A DNA stretch of 64,000 bases from Xenopus tropicalis (lineage: Eukaryota; Chordata; Amphibia; Anura; Pipidae): NCBI RefSeq assembly GCF_000004195.4, contig NC_030677.2, positions 99,600,829-99,664,828 on the forward strand, written 5' to 3'. Both the position numbers and the translations under genes were made by a program. Positions 35,576-46,900 of this stretch are shown here, piece by piece. Under the pieces are notes generated by a model. It was not told the origin of the DNA and did no database searches. It saw only the letters and a program-made list of their open reading frames with translations. Position 1 is the stretch's first letter. Each line of letters begins with the position of its first letter.

Positions 35576-36307
35576 GGTATTGAGAACCGGGCTGAAACTG
35601 TGGCATCCAATACAGAGGCTAAGGAGAAGGAATATAAACATCTAAAAGGAGCTCTGAAAACTTGTGGGTACCCAGACTGGGCCTTCATCAAAACCAAATC
35701 CAAGACCAGCAGAAAGACCAGACCAACAAACAGAAGGGAGGAACACAGCAGGCGAAACAACATAGTCATCCCATATGTTGCTGGAACATCAGAAAAACTT
35801 CAGAACATCAGAAAAACAAAAAAAAGGAGAATTTTCAACAAACATCGCATTCCTGTGTTTTTCAAACCCAGCAACACCCTGAGACAAAAGCTGGTGCACC
35901 CTAAAGACCCTACACCCAAGCACATGAAAAGTAATGTGGTCTATGCTGTCCAGTGTAGTGAAGAGTGCTCTGACTTATACATTGGGGAGACAAAACAACC
36001 TCTCTGTAAGAGAATGGCCCAACATAGGCGGGCGAACTCCTCAGGACAAGACTCAGCAGTCTATCTACACCTCAAAGAAAAAGGTCACTCTTTTGAGGAC
36101 AGTAACGTGCATATCTTGGACCGAGAGGACAGATGGTTTGAAAGAGGTGTGAAAGAGGCCATTTATGCCAGCCTGGAAAAACCATCCCTGAACAGAGGAG
36201 GGGGCCTGAGACACCGCTTGTCACCTACATACAATGCCGCTTTGACATCCTTACCCCGGCGGTTTCACAACAGTTCACACTTCCAGTCATGTACTTTGAA
36301 GGATTAA
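35576..36307 (+). pseudogene. Penelope-like element ORF, C-terminal GIY-YIG endonuclease part
   Basis: The frame is open from 35555 to a TAA at 36305-36307. Numbering from a GTG at 35600, residues 112-145 hold VVYAVQCSEECSDLYIGETK and QPLCKRMAQHRRAN, the GIY-YIG core with the CxxxC seen in Penelope elements. The basic Arg lies in KRMAQHRR. A conserved Glu lies in KEAIYASLEKPSLNRGGG (E187). Upstream are K/R-rich residues 31-85 and the LKTCGYPDW motif that follows the reverse transcriptase. The polymerase itself is missing (5' truncation), so the copy cannot move by itself, though this domain has no stops. Confidence 0.88.
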
Positions 36308-36600
36308 CACCTTCATCAATGAGCATCATGGTACCATTGTGATTGTATCATACCTTCTTACACCTGTCAGTTTCAGCTAACACCTAACTGAGCAAGTTCA
36401 ATGGGATTGGATGTCTGTGACTGTACTACCATCAAGAGTTTAAATACCGGGAATTCCCTACCAGTCATTTGAACTGAAGAAGCCACTCGGATGAGTGGTG
36501 AAACGTTTTCAAGAAAAACTCAGAAAAGTCCAGTTGTTTTAGACTTAATTCTTCTAGATACTGTATATCAGGAATTAATGATTCAGCAGTGTCAGAGCTT
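36308..36600 (+). mobile_element. Penelope-like element 3' region
   Basis: After the ORF comes a 3'UTR with GGAATTCCCTACCAGTC, the hammerhead-like hairpin at 36468-36513, and AAAAGTCCAGTTG, TTTAGACTTAATTC and TCTAGATACTGTATATC. The last words are shared with the relic at 3711-3830, which defines them as part of the family. The exact end is not seen. Confidence 0.7.
36468..36513 (+). ncRNA. hammerhead ribozyme-like motif (type I, minimal stem III)
   Basis: The order is stem I 5' strand TTTGAA (36468-36473), CTGAAGA (36474-36480, matching CUGANGA), stem II with CCACTC/GAGTGG and loop GGAT (36483-36498), GAA (36500-36502), then A-C-G-T (36503-36506), T as the cleavage base (36507), and TTCAAG (36508-36513), which pairs with TTTGAA. 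The core bases are as in active hammerheads. Stem III is only the self-complementary ACGT, so two RNAs could pair there. An extra A (36481) or G (36482) bulges at the base of stem II. Penelope elements are known to carry hammerhead motifs. Confidence 0.72.
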
Positions 36601-36960
36601 AATGTTGTGACTTAGTTTTAAAACCCCAAAGAATAGAGCTGTGACTGTTCAATGTAATATAAACTATTCTGCTAAACTGACAAATTTATCTGCTTTGATA
36701 AATAGGTCAATTTGTTTATCACTTTCCTGAGTGCCAATAAAAAATTCCTGAAGTCAGAAAAGTGTTCATAACTTTGGGAAAATTATATAGCTGCTGGGAT
36801 ACTTAATTTATCTGACCATTATTATTTAACAAAACTTTTACAAGACCTAACCAGACATATACATGATTTGTATTAGGGAACAGCATTCATATTGTTTGCT
36901 GATGTCTTCATTTGTTTTCTTTTTTATCCAGAAAACAATGTAGCCCAAAGGCTTACAACC

Positions 36961-37200
36961 CTGAAAGAATTAATAAAAGAGGAGAGCACTCTAAATGCAG
37001 AATTGCTGCTGCAAAGTGTTTTATTACTAACTACCTAATGCACAACATGTTTTAGGCCTTACATGCCCTTTCTCAAGTGTGTCTGGAATCTTGTGAGGAT
37101 TGATGCACTTTGCATACCTTTTTTTGCCTGGGCAGAAGGCAAACCCTTTCACATGTTGGAGACCAATAGAAGGGAGGCTACACAGGCTCAACTTTAAAGG
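36961..37200 (-). repeat. interspersed repeat with hammerhead-like hairpin
   Basis: On the minus strand it reads CTTGAGAAAGGGC, ATGTAAGGCCTAAAACATG, then TTGTGCATTAGG and AATAAAACACTTTGCAGC. This pattern is a common frog repeat. Its ends are not clear. The hairpin GGGC/GCCT and the palindrome ACATGT after AAA have the layout discussed in the findings. Confidence 0.5.
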
Positions 37201-37209
37201 GAGTAATGC

Positions 37210-38530
37210 CTGATAAAACCAAAGCAGCGGGACCTATTAGAGCAGTGCCTTACATACTGATAAGTGATCTCTTCTTTTTTGGATGGATGATGGTACATAA
37301 CTTGCATGAACATGCTGCCACGAAGAACAATCAATTTTACTTTTTTTAGATAACAATAATGGATTTTGGGTTACGGCAAAGTTGCCTAACTTGCTTGTGC
37401 AAGAGCCATCATTCATTAGGCTCCTTGCCTATAAGTACATTAAGCAGAAAGAATGGCTTGGTATCTTAGAAAACTAAGTCTAAAGCACGAAATACGATTT
37501 GGGTTCTGTATCACTTTATTGGGCAATCTTTCCCATGTGATTATATCACTAAACTCCATTAATAAGCTCTATCAGACAAAATGGCATTGGGTTGTATTGG
37601 AGTATAAAAGGATTCTAGTTATTAGTAGATGATATCAAAATACATTAATGATAGGGTTTCGAAATAGAGAGTTTCCTTATCACAGGGCAGTCAGTGGTTT
37701 ACAGTTTGCATACCTAGAATTTTTTAAAGTACTTCTTTGAAGAGAAATGTCACAAATGCTGTAGCTTAAATAAAAGGTGCACTGTTGTGCCGTTTTTTAA
37801 TGTATTTCTTTTTTCACAATACATAAACCTGAAATAGTATCTTTTTTAAAGACCCTTATTTGCAAATGTAAAGATATTTTAAAAAGTAAGGCAGATAGAT
37901 TGTGTGCCTCACTTTGTTAAGACCCTTGCTAACAATGCAGAATAAAAAAATTAAAAACACACTGCAGATAGATTGTGCCTCCCATATGAAACGGTGGTTG
38001 GTTTCATGTTTACATTTCTCTTTCTGTATGAGGGTTTAGAAACCATGATTGTTGTTACAGTTGTTTTATTGTGTTATCACTTAATTTTAGCTACATTTAT
38101 TTATAAAATTACATTCCACATACTGTATGAACGTGAAGCATTATTAACAAATAAGGATGCATATTTTGATGATTATTGTAGAGTCACCTGAGATTTTTAA
38201 TTTGCTTAAAAATAAATCTTAAACTAATTATGACAAGTTTTCCAGTAAAGCAACTCAAACTAAATATCAGGATGGCCAAAGGGAAGATTGTCTTAAAAGC
38301 ATGTTTGCTTAAAAGCATGTTTGGTTGCATGGCGGCCCACCTCTCAAGCTTTTTGATTCTAGTGGGTCTCATTAGTAATGTAAACACAATTTAGGTAGTC
38401 TGTTCCTGGAGAATGGTTAAAATTTAGGTTAAGGGAAAAACTGTGGAGCAGAAAAAATTATCTGCTAGTACTCTCTTTGAGAAAATTACTATGTATTCTG
38501 CAAAAGTATTTTGTCTCAATTGTTACAACT
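37210..38530. other. intergenic, no named element
   Basis: The words AGATAGATTGTG occur twice (37885 and 37968). No gene or repeat family is recognised. Confidence 0.4.
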
Positions 38531-38538
38531 TTCAGCTG

Positions 38539-38889
38539 TAGTGATGAGCGAATCTGTCCTGTTTGGCTTTGCCAGAAAATTTGAGACCAGAAAATTAGCA
38601 AAATGCCGAAAAATCCACAATACATGTTTGTTGCGTGACTTTTCTGTAGCCTGTGTCTTTTTTTGTCACCCATGTTTTTTTTTGTCGCCTGCATCCTTTT
38701 TTTTTTTGCCTTGACCGTGCCCATTTTGCCATGACCACACCCAATTTGATGCAACCGCTACTTTTTTTGATGCGTGACAAATTTTTCCGCTGCAATTTTT
38801 TGCGGAAGTTTCACAAAACAATTCGCCAATGGCGAAATTCGGAAATTTGCTGCGAATCTATGCCTGGCAAAAAAATTTGCTCATCACTA
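38539..38889. mobile_element. hAT-type MITE with 8-bp target duplication
   Basis: The ends are TAGTGATGAGCGAATC and ATTTGCTCATCACTA. The flanks are TTCAGCTG (38531-38538) and TTCAACTG (38890-38897), 7 of 8 matching. The body has TTTTTTTGTC(G/A) runs and CCGTGCCCATTTTGCC. It is 351 bp and non-coding. Confidence 0.83.
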
Positions 38890-38899
38890 TTCAACTGCT

Positions 38900-39465
38900 A
38901 AAGAAAGATTATTTTGTGGTCAACAATGCAAATCCTTACAAAAATGGTGGTCTCTTATTGAATGTTTTTGGTTTTTGAAGGCAGACACTATTAATCAGAC
39001 TTCAGTTGTGATGCGTAAAGACAGAGTTATAGTTGCAGCTGCCAATTTCTCAGGAAAATAGTTCTTATTAAGTGATGAATAACTTAGAGCAACAATCATT
39101 ATGTGACTTTTAATGTATTTTAAAGAGCAGTCTAGTAAACAATCACTCTAATTTTTCTAATGTACTGCAGTCTCAAGAGTGTAAGCAAAACTGTAACAGT
39201 AGCAGTCTTTTAATTGTATTTTCTATAAGCTATGCCTGTTAATAAGTGATTGAGAAGAACCAAGTATATAGAGACACTTGTCATTCACTGATGTAATTAT
39301 GTTTTGCGCTGCATTTCAGCATTCTCCTTATTGCGTTTAGTGGGGCACAGGTTTTGTTAAAAAAAAAGACATAGCTTCCTTTGCATGTACACAAGCTTAG
39401 AAATGACCACATTCAAAGTACTTAAATCATAAACATAAAGATTGGAGGGTGCATAAACTTGCAGT
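38900..39465. other. intergenic, no named element
   Basis: AT-rich sequence without a recognised gene or repeat family. Confidence 0.4.
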
Positions 39466-39850
39466 GTGCAAAGTGCAATTTTGAGCACAATTGCCATGTT
39501 TTTCCCAACAATGCATGTTTTTCCCCCTGAATTCCAGCACAAATGAGATCTGCTTGATTCTATAAGTGCAAGTGTGCTGTGCCTATTGACACAGGGTGCT
39601 GAGGAAACCCTGGAGCTACTGTCTGGTCGGGAGGCGGCGGCAGCTCCATGATTCCCTTGTGTCAATTGGTGCAGCAGTGCCCAATTCAGAATGGGCAGAA
39701 GAAAGGACTGAGCAGTGCCAAGCGCAACTAGAGGGAATTGTGAATAGCACATTTTGATGCAAGTAACTTTAGTGAAAGTAGTTTTAGGCACATCTCACTG
39801 TGGGGAAAAGCACAAGTTGCCCACTGTGCTTATGGGCAGAAATGAGCCCC
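39466..39850. repeat. interspersed repeat, copy 2
   Basis: Shares GCAAAGTGCAATTTTGAGCA, TTGCCATGTTTTTCCC and AAACCCTGGAGCTACTG with 29715-30110. The GGGAGGCGGCGGCAGC patch makes a local minus-strand ORF that has no domain. Confidence 0.5.
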
Positions 39851-39859
39851 TATGACATG

Positions 39860-40460
39860 TTGCCATGTCGTAAGAATCATGTCAGGTATATTAAAAACAC
39901 AGTTCAGGGCAAGACTTGGTCCTATAGTATTGTAAGCGCTACTAAGCTGTGCAAGCAAAAGCCCTAACAAGCAGTGATAATAATGTGGTATTCTGCAGAG
40001 TTTTAACTACTCTGTGCCCGGGCCCCCCTGCATAACATAACTTCAAAGGGGCCCGGCATATAGTAGCAAACTTACCAGGGCCCCTGCCCTGATGCTTCTT
40101 CCCTTCACCCTGAGAAGAAAATCAGAATTGGATCCTACTCAATAAAATTGCTATTGAGTACTGGCCTACTGGCCACCTTGCAGAGTAAATAGGAAGTGTT
40201 TGAATGGGGCTGAATATTTGAATTGTTAAGATTGTAATCCCACTCTTCACACTATTTTGCCTTTAATTTTGTAAAGCCAATAGTATTTTGCCAATTGTAT
40301 TTTGTCTGCGCTAAACCTTGTTTTATAGGCTAGAAAGGTCAGGTAGTTTAATGTAGAAATGTATTTATTAAATCAAGTCCCTTGCTTGCACAGTAGAACT
40401 TACAATTAGGTATTATTACAAGTTAGGGCCTGAGATATAGGTATTATGTTATGATGTTAT
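39860..40460. other. intergenic, no named element
   Basis: No gene or repeat family recognised with confidence. Confidence 0.35.
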
Positions 40461-40466
40461 GACATC

Positions 40467-40745
40467 ATATGGTATGGGACCATTGTTATCCAGAATGCTT
40501 GGGATCTGGGATTTAGAGCTCCATACCTTAAAGCTGCTAAAATCATGTAAACATGAAATAAACCCAATAGAATTGTTTTGCCTCCAATAAGGATTCATTA
40601 TATCTTAGTTGGCAATCAGGTACAAGGTACAAATTACAGAGAAAAAGGAAACGTTTTGGGCTTAAAGTAAAGGCTGTGGGAGATAACCTTTGCATAGTTT
40701 GGAACTTTCTCGACAATGGGTTTTCAAATAACGGATCCAAACCTA
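40467..40745. mobile_element. CAGGTATGG-ended MITE, reversed copy
   Basis: Has GGTATGGGACC, TTGTTATCCAGAATGC, AATAAACCCAATAGAATTG, TTTGCCTCCAATAAGGATTC, GGTACAAGGTAC and AATAACGGATCCAAACC. The inverted counterparts of these are in 29237-29515. Confidence 0.65.
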
Positions 40746-40759
40746 GAAAAAAAAATGAG

Positions 40760-42420
40760 GGTTGCCTTTTGACTGGTATTTTACAACCCAGCTGGTAAAA
40801 AGACACTTGTTTCTGGTATCCTTGTTTGCAAACAAGCAACAATGAAATTGTGTTTGGCACCAGGAGCTGGTAACGCATGCAATTTAATATTATTTTATGT
40901 AGAGTGAATATTCAATAGCTTTTGATAGAGTTGTAGAAAAAGGCTTGGATTCGATTGCAGAAGCGGCAAGCACAATTCCATTACTATTTAAAATTGGCAT
41001 CTATATGAGAAGCATTGTGCATAAATATTACATTTTAAGCAGATAAGACAAAAAACCCACATATTACAAATGCCTGTTGTCACAATGTAATGCATAGTAA
41101 TTGGTTTGTGATAAAATAGTGCCCATTAGTGGAAACCCGCGCTTTTGCATGTTTCAGTCTCACAGTCTGTTTTATCCTTGACCCTATTTTGTTTTCTTTT
41201 CATGGTTTAGTTATCAGGTCTATAACAGGGAGTTTTGTATTCCTTCACTAGTTACTGCCGTTTCTGTATAGTAGAATTTCCTCACATTTCCCCTGAGTCA
41301 GTCACCTTTCAACCTTGGAGCATGACCTCGTGTTCTAACAGATTTTCTTTCAAGTATGCTTCAGACCTATACTGTGTTGAGTGACTTAATATATTTGAAC
41401 ATTTCAATCAGATGTCTTGCACTAGATCCTTCCTAGTATAAAAGCTGTGATCATGTAGACCTTTATGATTAGAGGAAAGGCCTTTTCACCTTTACCAGCC
41501 TAAAGAGCTTTTTACTGTGGAGCAGCTGAATTCTGGTATATTCCAACAAACAAGGGCATGATTGCTGATTCAAGACAGACAAAAGAGAAAACAAGTAAAT
41601 GGTGTTAGTGACCTAAATTAGCGCAGACTTTACATTTTTTTTGCACATTTTATAAAGTTAGCAACCAGAATTCTGTATAAGTCTGAATATTCTCCATTGT
41701 TTGAGGATTTTTTTGTTGTTGGCTGTCTTTTTTAACATTAAACAAAGATTTTGAAAGGCCATTTGTCCTTATGTTACCCTCTCCTTTTTTATAAGGCCAT
41801 ATTTTTAATGAAAGCTTTATTATTGCTTTTTTTTTTCTCATATATGAAAGTCTGATTTATTGTATTGATAAATTTTAAAAATTTTACTTCAGCCATGGTT
41901 TTTAATTTCTTCCACACTTTAATGGTTAAGTCTGCAACAGACCACTATAGGCAGCAGTGTAGGAATAATAAATGATTGTTGATGCTGCCATGTGAAAAAA
42001 ATTATGGCAAAAAATAATAGAATTCTGTTTTCCAATCTTGAATTTTTGAGAATTATAAAAAAAAAGTTGAATATTTGACTAATAGAATTTGTCAACTACA
42101 CCCTGTCTCTAAAAGAGCCAATGGAAAGTGCATAGGAAAAACGTTTGTATCTTATCATACTTGCATGGGTTTCCTGTGGGTACTACAATCTCCTCCCACA
42201 CTCATAAAATATACAAGATAACAGGCCCCTAATAAAATTGAACCTAGTCTGTGAGAATGATTTATCTATACAGTTTGTAGATATGTTAAGTCAGATTTCC
42301 ATATGAAACACACATAAGACATGCAATGAATATCAAAATAATAATAAATGGCCAGGACTATCATATTTTAGAAGGAGAATTAACAGGGCTTGTGCTGAAC
42401 ATATTTTCTGCTTATTGTTT
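40760..42420. other. intergenic, no named element
   Basis: Simple T and A runs are present (41823-41835, 42058-42064). No exon or repeat family is recognised. Confidence 0.4.
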
Positions 42421-42428
42421 TAGTTAGA

Positions 42429-42456
42429 ATTATATATATATATATATATGTATATA
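42429..42456. repeat. (TA)n microsatellite, left of palindromic element
   Basis: An almost perfect TA run with one TG. A second TA run lies at 42738-42769, on the other side of the palindrome-bearing element. Confidence 0.9.
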
Positions 42457-42737
42457 AAACAGATAGAGAAACTACCGGCACTCACGAAAAAAGTGTTGAA
42501 GTTGCCTGGGTGCAGAGTTCAAACAAGTATACACAGAAAGGAATGGAAACCGCACTCGCAGGACTTAAGAAAAACTAAAAATTTATTATGTTGCCAAAAA
42601 ATGAACTAACGTTTCGGCTGCAACACCAGCCTTTGACAAAGGCTGGTGTTGCAAACGAAACGTTAGTTCATTTTTTGGCAACATAATAAATTTTTAGTTT
42701 TTCTTAAGTCCTGCGAGTGCGGTTTCCATTCCTTTCT
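42457..42737. mobile_element. element inside (TA)n, with a 207-bp palindrome
   Basis: The left part has CCGGCACTCACG and GCCTGGGTGCAG. Then a nearly perfect palindrome spans 42533-42739, centred at 42636: the left arm begins ACAGAAAGGAATGGAAACC and the right arm mirrors it. Inside each arm are AACGTTTCG and GCAACACCAGCC. The arms differ at one short site (GGCTGCAAC against GCAAACG). The whole lies between two (TA)n runs. It is non-coding. Confidence 0.75.
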
Positions 42738-42738
42738 G

Positions 42739-42769
<31 letters not shown>
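42738..42769. repeat. (TA)n microsatellite, right of palindromic element
   Basis: A perfect TA run followed by TGTGTGTG. Confidence 0.9.
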
Positions 42770-42771
<2 letters not shown>

Positions 42772-42774
42772 TAT

Positions 42775-43640
42775 TTATTTGCCCTAAAGGGCAAAATCTT
42801 ACATGAACTGAACTGTACAAGCACAATCAAAACAAGTTAGCAGTTAACCAAAAAGCCCCATGTTTAATGAGTTGCTCTTTATCTGAAAGTTTAACAGGCT
42901 GCAGTGCATGAAAGGGAGAGGTTTATTTATGCAGCAGACTTCTCTGTGGACTGATTTGTTTTGATTGTGCTCAGTGGTATTGGAAGTAGAATGTGACTTT
43001 AGTTTCAGTTTCAGACTCCACATATTTTCATTAAATTGTCATGCCAAAATTTTGACTATGATCTTAAATACTTAATAAATAAAAATAGTGTTCTTTCTAA
43101 ATGTGTCTGAATGCTTGTCCTGTTTGACTCACATGTAGTATCACAGCAGATTGCCCAAACCCAATACTATGCATATATATAGATAGTCCAGAGTAAAGAA
43201 AATAACCCCCAGCAGACTAGCTGTTAATTTAGTCTCACAAATATACAATTAAACAAATCCCTCCTTTCTCCATATTATAATTATATTGCTTCCTGGCGGA
43301 ATTATTACTGACTATACAATACAATATACAATGTAATTATATTTATAAATCCAGACCTGTATTATATTTCTTAATTACCACCCCTCGTTGGGGCATTGCA
43401 TAAGGTTACTATACTTACAGTAATGTAACCCTTCCTGTGGTTTTAAAACTTCTGTGCATGTCATCTTCTCACCTACACTGTGCTATGAGAAATGTTAATT
43501 TTGGCAAATAGTTATATTGACTTTGTATTCGTAATTGTGTGATCATTATGTTGATCATATGTATTCTAAGGTGCCTCTTTGCTAAGTAATTTAACTAGTT
43601 TGGTTGCAGTTCTCTGAACATTTCCATTCCATTTGTGTCT
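42775..43640. other. intergenic, no named element
   Basis: No gene or family recognised. Confidence 0.4.
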
Positions 43641-43651
43641 TTTCTGTAGAT

Positions 43652-43929
43652 CAGGGATCTCCAACCCTTCTTACTTGTGAGCCACAGTCAAATATAAAAA
43701 GACTTGGGGAGCAACACAAGCACCATTAAAGTTCATGGAGGTGCCAAATAAGGGCTAAGATTGGCTATTAGGTATCCTCTATGCACACTATCAGCTTACA
43801 GGAGATCTTGTTTGGTACTGTATCTTGTTTTTATTCAAAAATAACTACCTGGTTTGGGGACACTGAGAGCAACATCCAAGGGGTTGGTGAGCAACATGTT
43901 GCCCCTGAGCCACTGGTTGGGGATCACTG
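43652..43929. mobile_element. hAT-type MITE
   Basis: The ends are CAGGGATCTCCAACCC and GGTTGGGGATCACTG. The flanks CTGTAGAT (43644-43651) and GGGTAGAT (43930-43937) agree at 6 of 8 bases, which fits an aged 8-bp duplication. The body has TGTGAGCCACAGTCAAATA and GAGCAACATGTTGCCCC. It is 278 bp. Confidence 0.78.
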
Positions 43930-43939
43930 GGGTAGATGA

Positions 43940-46900
43940 TGGCCCAACACTGCACCAAATACTCATTAAGCAATTATTTATACTTTGACAGAAGCATGTT
44001 GAAGATCCTTGAATTAAGTACCTTTTTAAACATTCTCATATTCTTTTCAGCAACTTGAACTGAGCTCTCATCCAAGTTTACTATTAACTTTTACAGTATT
44101 CCTAGACTCTTTTCTATTATGGATAACAAAATGTCCAGACTAAAAACCAATCAATATATGGCATTCTTTAGTTTATTCGATTAGATTTCAGGTCACCCTT
44201 TAAGAAGAAAATCGGGAAAAAACTATATACATGGAAGAATGCCATCCCATCAGGATGTGATGGATGCATCCATGGCTATTCTAAAGCAAGATAAAAGAAA
44301 ATCCATAGTTACTGAAATGTTGTCAATAAAATATCTTGGTTTGATTCCCAGCAATAAATTAGAGCAATTATTTTAATGATTGATATTTTGTTGATCAATA
44401 ACACATCTCCACATTCTGATAGTACAAAATCCACCTATACGCACATCTTTTTTTACTTGTATTTCTGGCACCATAGACCTCTAATTATAGAAGAATTAGT
44501 GTATAAATATCTATTTTCGCTATAGTATGAACTGCATTTTCTGGATTTCGGTATAAATTTAGCTTAATATAGCTGTAAGACAAAGCAAAGTCAGTTTCAT
44601 GGCAAAAAAACCTTACCATTAAGCGATGGTTGAAAGGTACAACTATTCTGTCAGTCAACGCAAAATCAACCCTTAATTCATACCTAGGAGATCCCTAAAG
44701 CCACGAAAACAAGATTTTTGGGGGAATGCATTTGAGAGGCAGAAAGGAGGTTAAATGTGATGAACTGGTAATTAATTCATGCTTAACCTCCATTGAGAGG
44801 AGATGCTCTGACGGACAAAGACATGTTTCTGACAAGTGCCAGCGGCAGAGCAGATAACTCTGGTTAATAATCAATAAGCTCCGGGCCAGCATGGTATGTA
44901 GTGTTGGAAGTGAGAGCGATGCAAGAAATCTGTTGGGATTAGTCCTTGGAATGGAAATGCTTTTTTATTTCTTTATTTTTGTTTATTGTTGTAAAATATG
45001 GTATGCATGCTTATATGTTTTATTTATTTTCTTGAATTACGAAGTGTGGTTTTAGTAGTTTTCTCTTTGCTTTGCATTTGTTTAGAATCAACGAAAACTC
45101 GCTCACCTAATTCATGTGTATTTACAGCAAATTTCTTTGTATTTTCTTAACTTTTGTTCTAGATGCATTCCTATTTTTCTCGTAAAAAAAAAGATGCAAA
45201 CAAATTGTTGACTTTTTCCGAAAAAATAAAGCACTCTGAAAATAAAGCCTTGTAACCCAGGCCCAGTTAACTGTGATAGCCTCTGCACATGCAAACATCA
45301 TGATTCCAGTGATGTTTACATGCATAAATATTTATATTGTAAACCAAACTATCTACTGATGTTTTTGATATTTTTGACCTCTTATTTCACTTCTTTTTGT
45401 CTCTCACTGACTTTTCTGTCTTTAAGTGCAAGCAATATTAGTACAGTAACCATGTTATGTAGCTCAAATGTCTAAAAGTTTGAATGTCCTTGCAACAGGC
45501 TTTTCTTGGGCTTTGAGTGCACAAAGAAATCCATGTCATTTCCTTACGTAGCATCAATTTGACAACTCTTCACACTAAAGCTCTTTTTTTCTTTCTTTAG
45601 TAGGAATCTACTTCTGAATCACCCAATAGTACAGGGCATTCATGTTATCAACTGCAGTCAAAAATATTGTCTAAGAAGTCCAGAAAAGGTAAACACACAT
45701 TCTTACTCTTCAGGACATCCTATTTTATTTAAGTTGATGTAAGAAAAGACATGTGGATATCAAATCAGTAAAAGTTACGCTAACTTTCATCTTGTCCCAA
45801 AAACTCCTTTTGAAACGCTGCTTGCAAAATGGTTGAGCAACCACAGAGAACAAGAGAGTTAAGTGGGGAGGGGATTTTGTTGGGACCATTAAGCTTGGAA
45901 TTATGAAAAATCCAGGGAGGAACAGCTCAATGGCACAAGGCACCCATGGGGACTTCCTGAAAGGTTTTAGAAATTCAAAGCAGGTCTCGGAACCTCAAAG
46001 CAATGTCAGTCAGTGTGCCGGGACAGGGATCACTAAGACTGCAACCGAACAATAAAGGATTGTCTAAGGAAGGTGGGAAAAGAGGGCCTCCGAAGCGCTC
46101 TCTCACAGCAGCGGTTCCGCTAGTCAAGCATGCGTTCCACATGAATCATTTCTGGACAGAGCCTGGGCATAATCCCCCCATTCTCTCTATGACAACTTGA
46201 CGGAGAATTTTGGTGTGAGTGACAGGAGGCAAGCGATTGACAAGGCAGAAACACTTTGCTTTCTCCCTGTGACGAACAATATAAACTTACTGAGAGATTT
46301 TTGGAAATAGTTACAGAAATAATGATCTCTGCAACTAAGTAGGAAACAGAATAGGCCTCAGTTTCATGGTGTGTGTGGATATTAGGGAGGGATGAATTCA
46401 AGTTTTTTTTTTATTGATAAACTTTCCAGCCATCCTTTTCAGTGGTGTTGCTCTTCTCTACAAGGATGAGCTTACACGGATGAGCTGAGTTCTTGGGGAC
46501 ACTAAGACAGAGAAGCAAGAAAATAAATTTGCTTTAAAGAAAAATAAGAACCACCACATTCTATTCTTCGATTTCTGGAAATATGTATTTTGCTGTTCTG
46601 ACAGAAGATTATTAAGACTTTGCTGCCATTTTATTTTTGATTTTTTACCCTTCATTTTTCGTCGGAAGTTACTATCCGTAGCATTGTAAAATGCACACGA
46701 AAAATGAAATTCCACCAACCTGCCAGTATAATTTGCCTTCTGATTATTACATGCATTTGGAATTTTGGTCATAGCGGAAATGTTCAGTGAAATTTAGAAT
46801 GGAAACATGGTATTTACTTACCTTTCTGCTATGATTTACAGAAATCCTAGCAGTTTCTCTTTTATAGTAAGTTACATTTATGTTAAAATGTATTTTAATG

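Noticed and set aside
39357..39791. Minus-strand ORF of 144 codons
   Set aside because: It runs through an interspersed repeat shared with 29715-30110 and has no recognisable domain.
46003..46200. Plus-strand ORF with basic residues
   Set aside because: No homology recognised, no splice sites; treated as part of a repeat-poor block.
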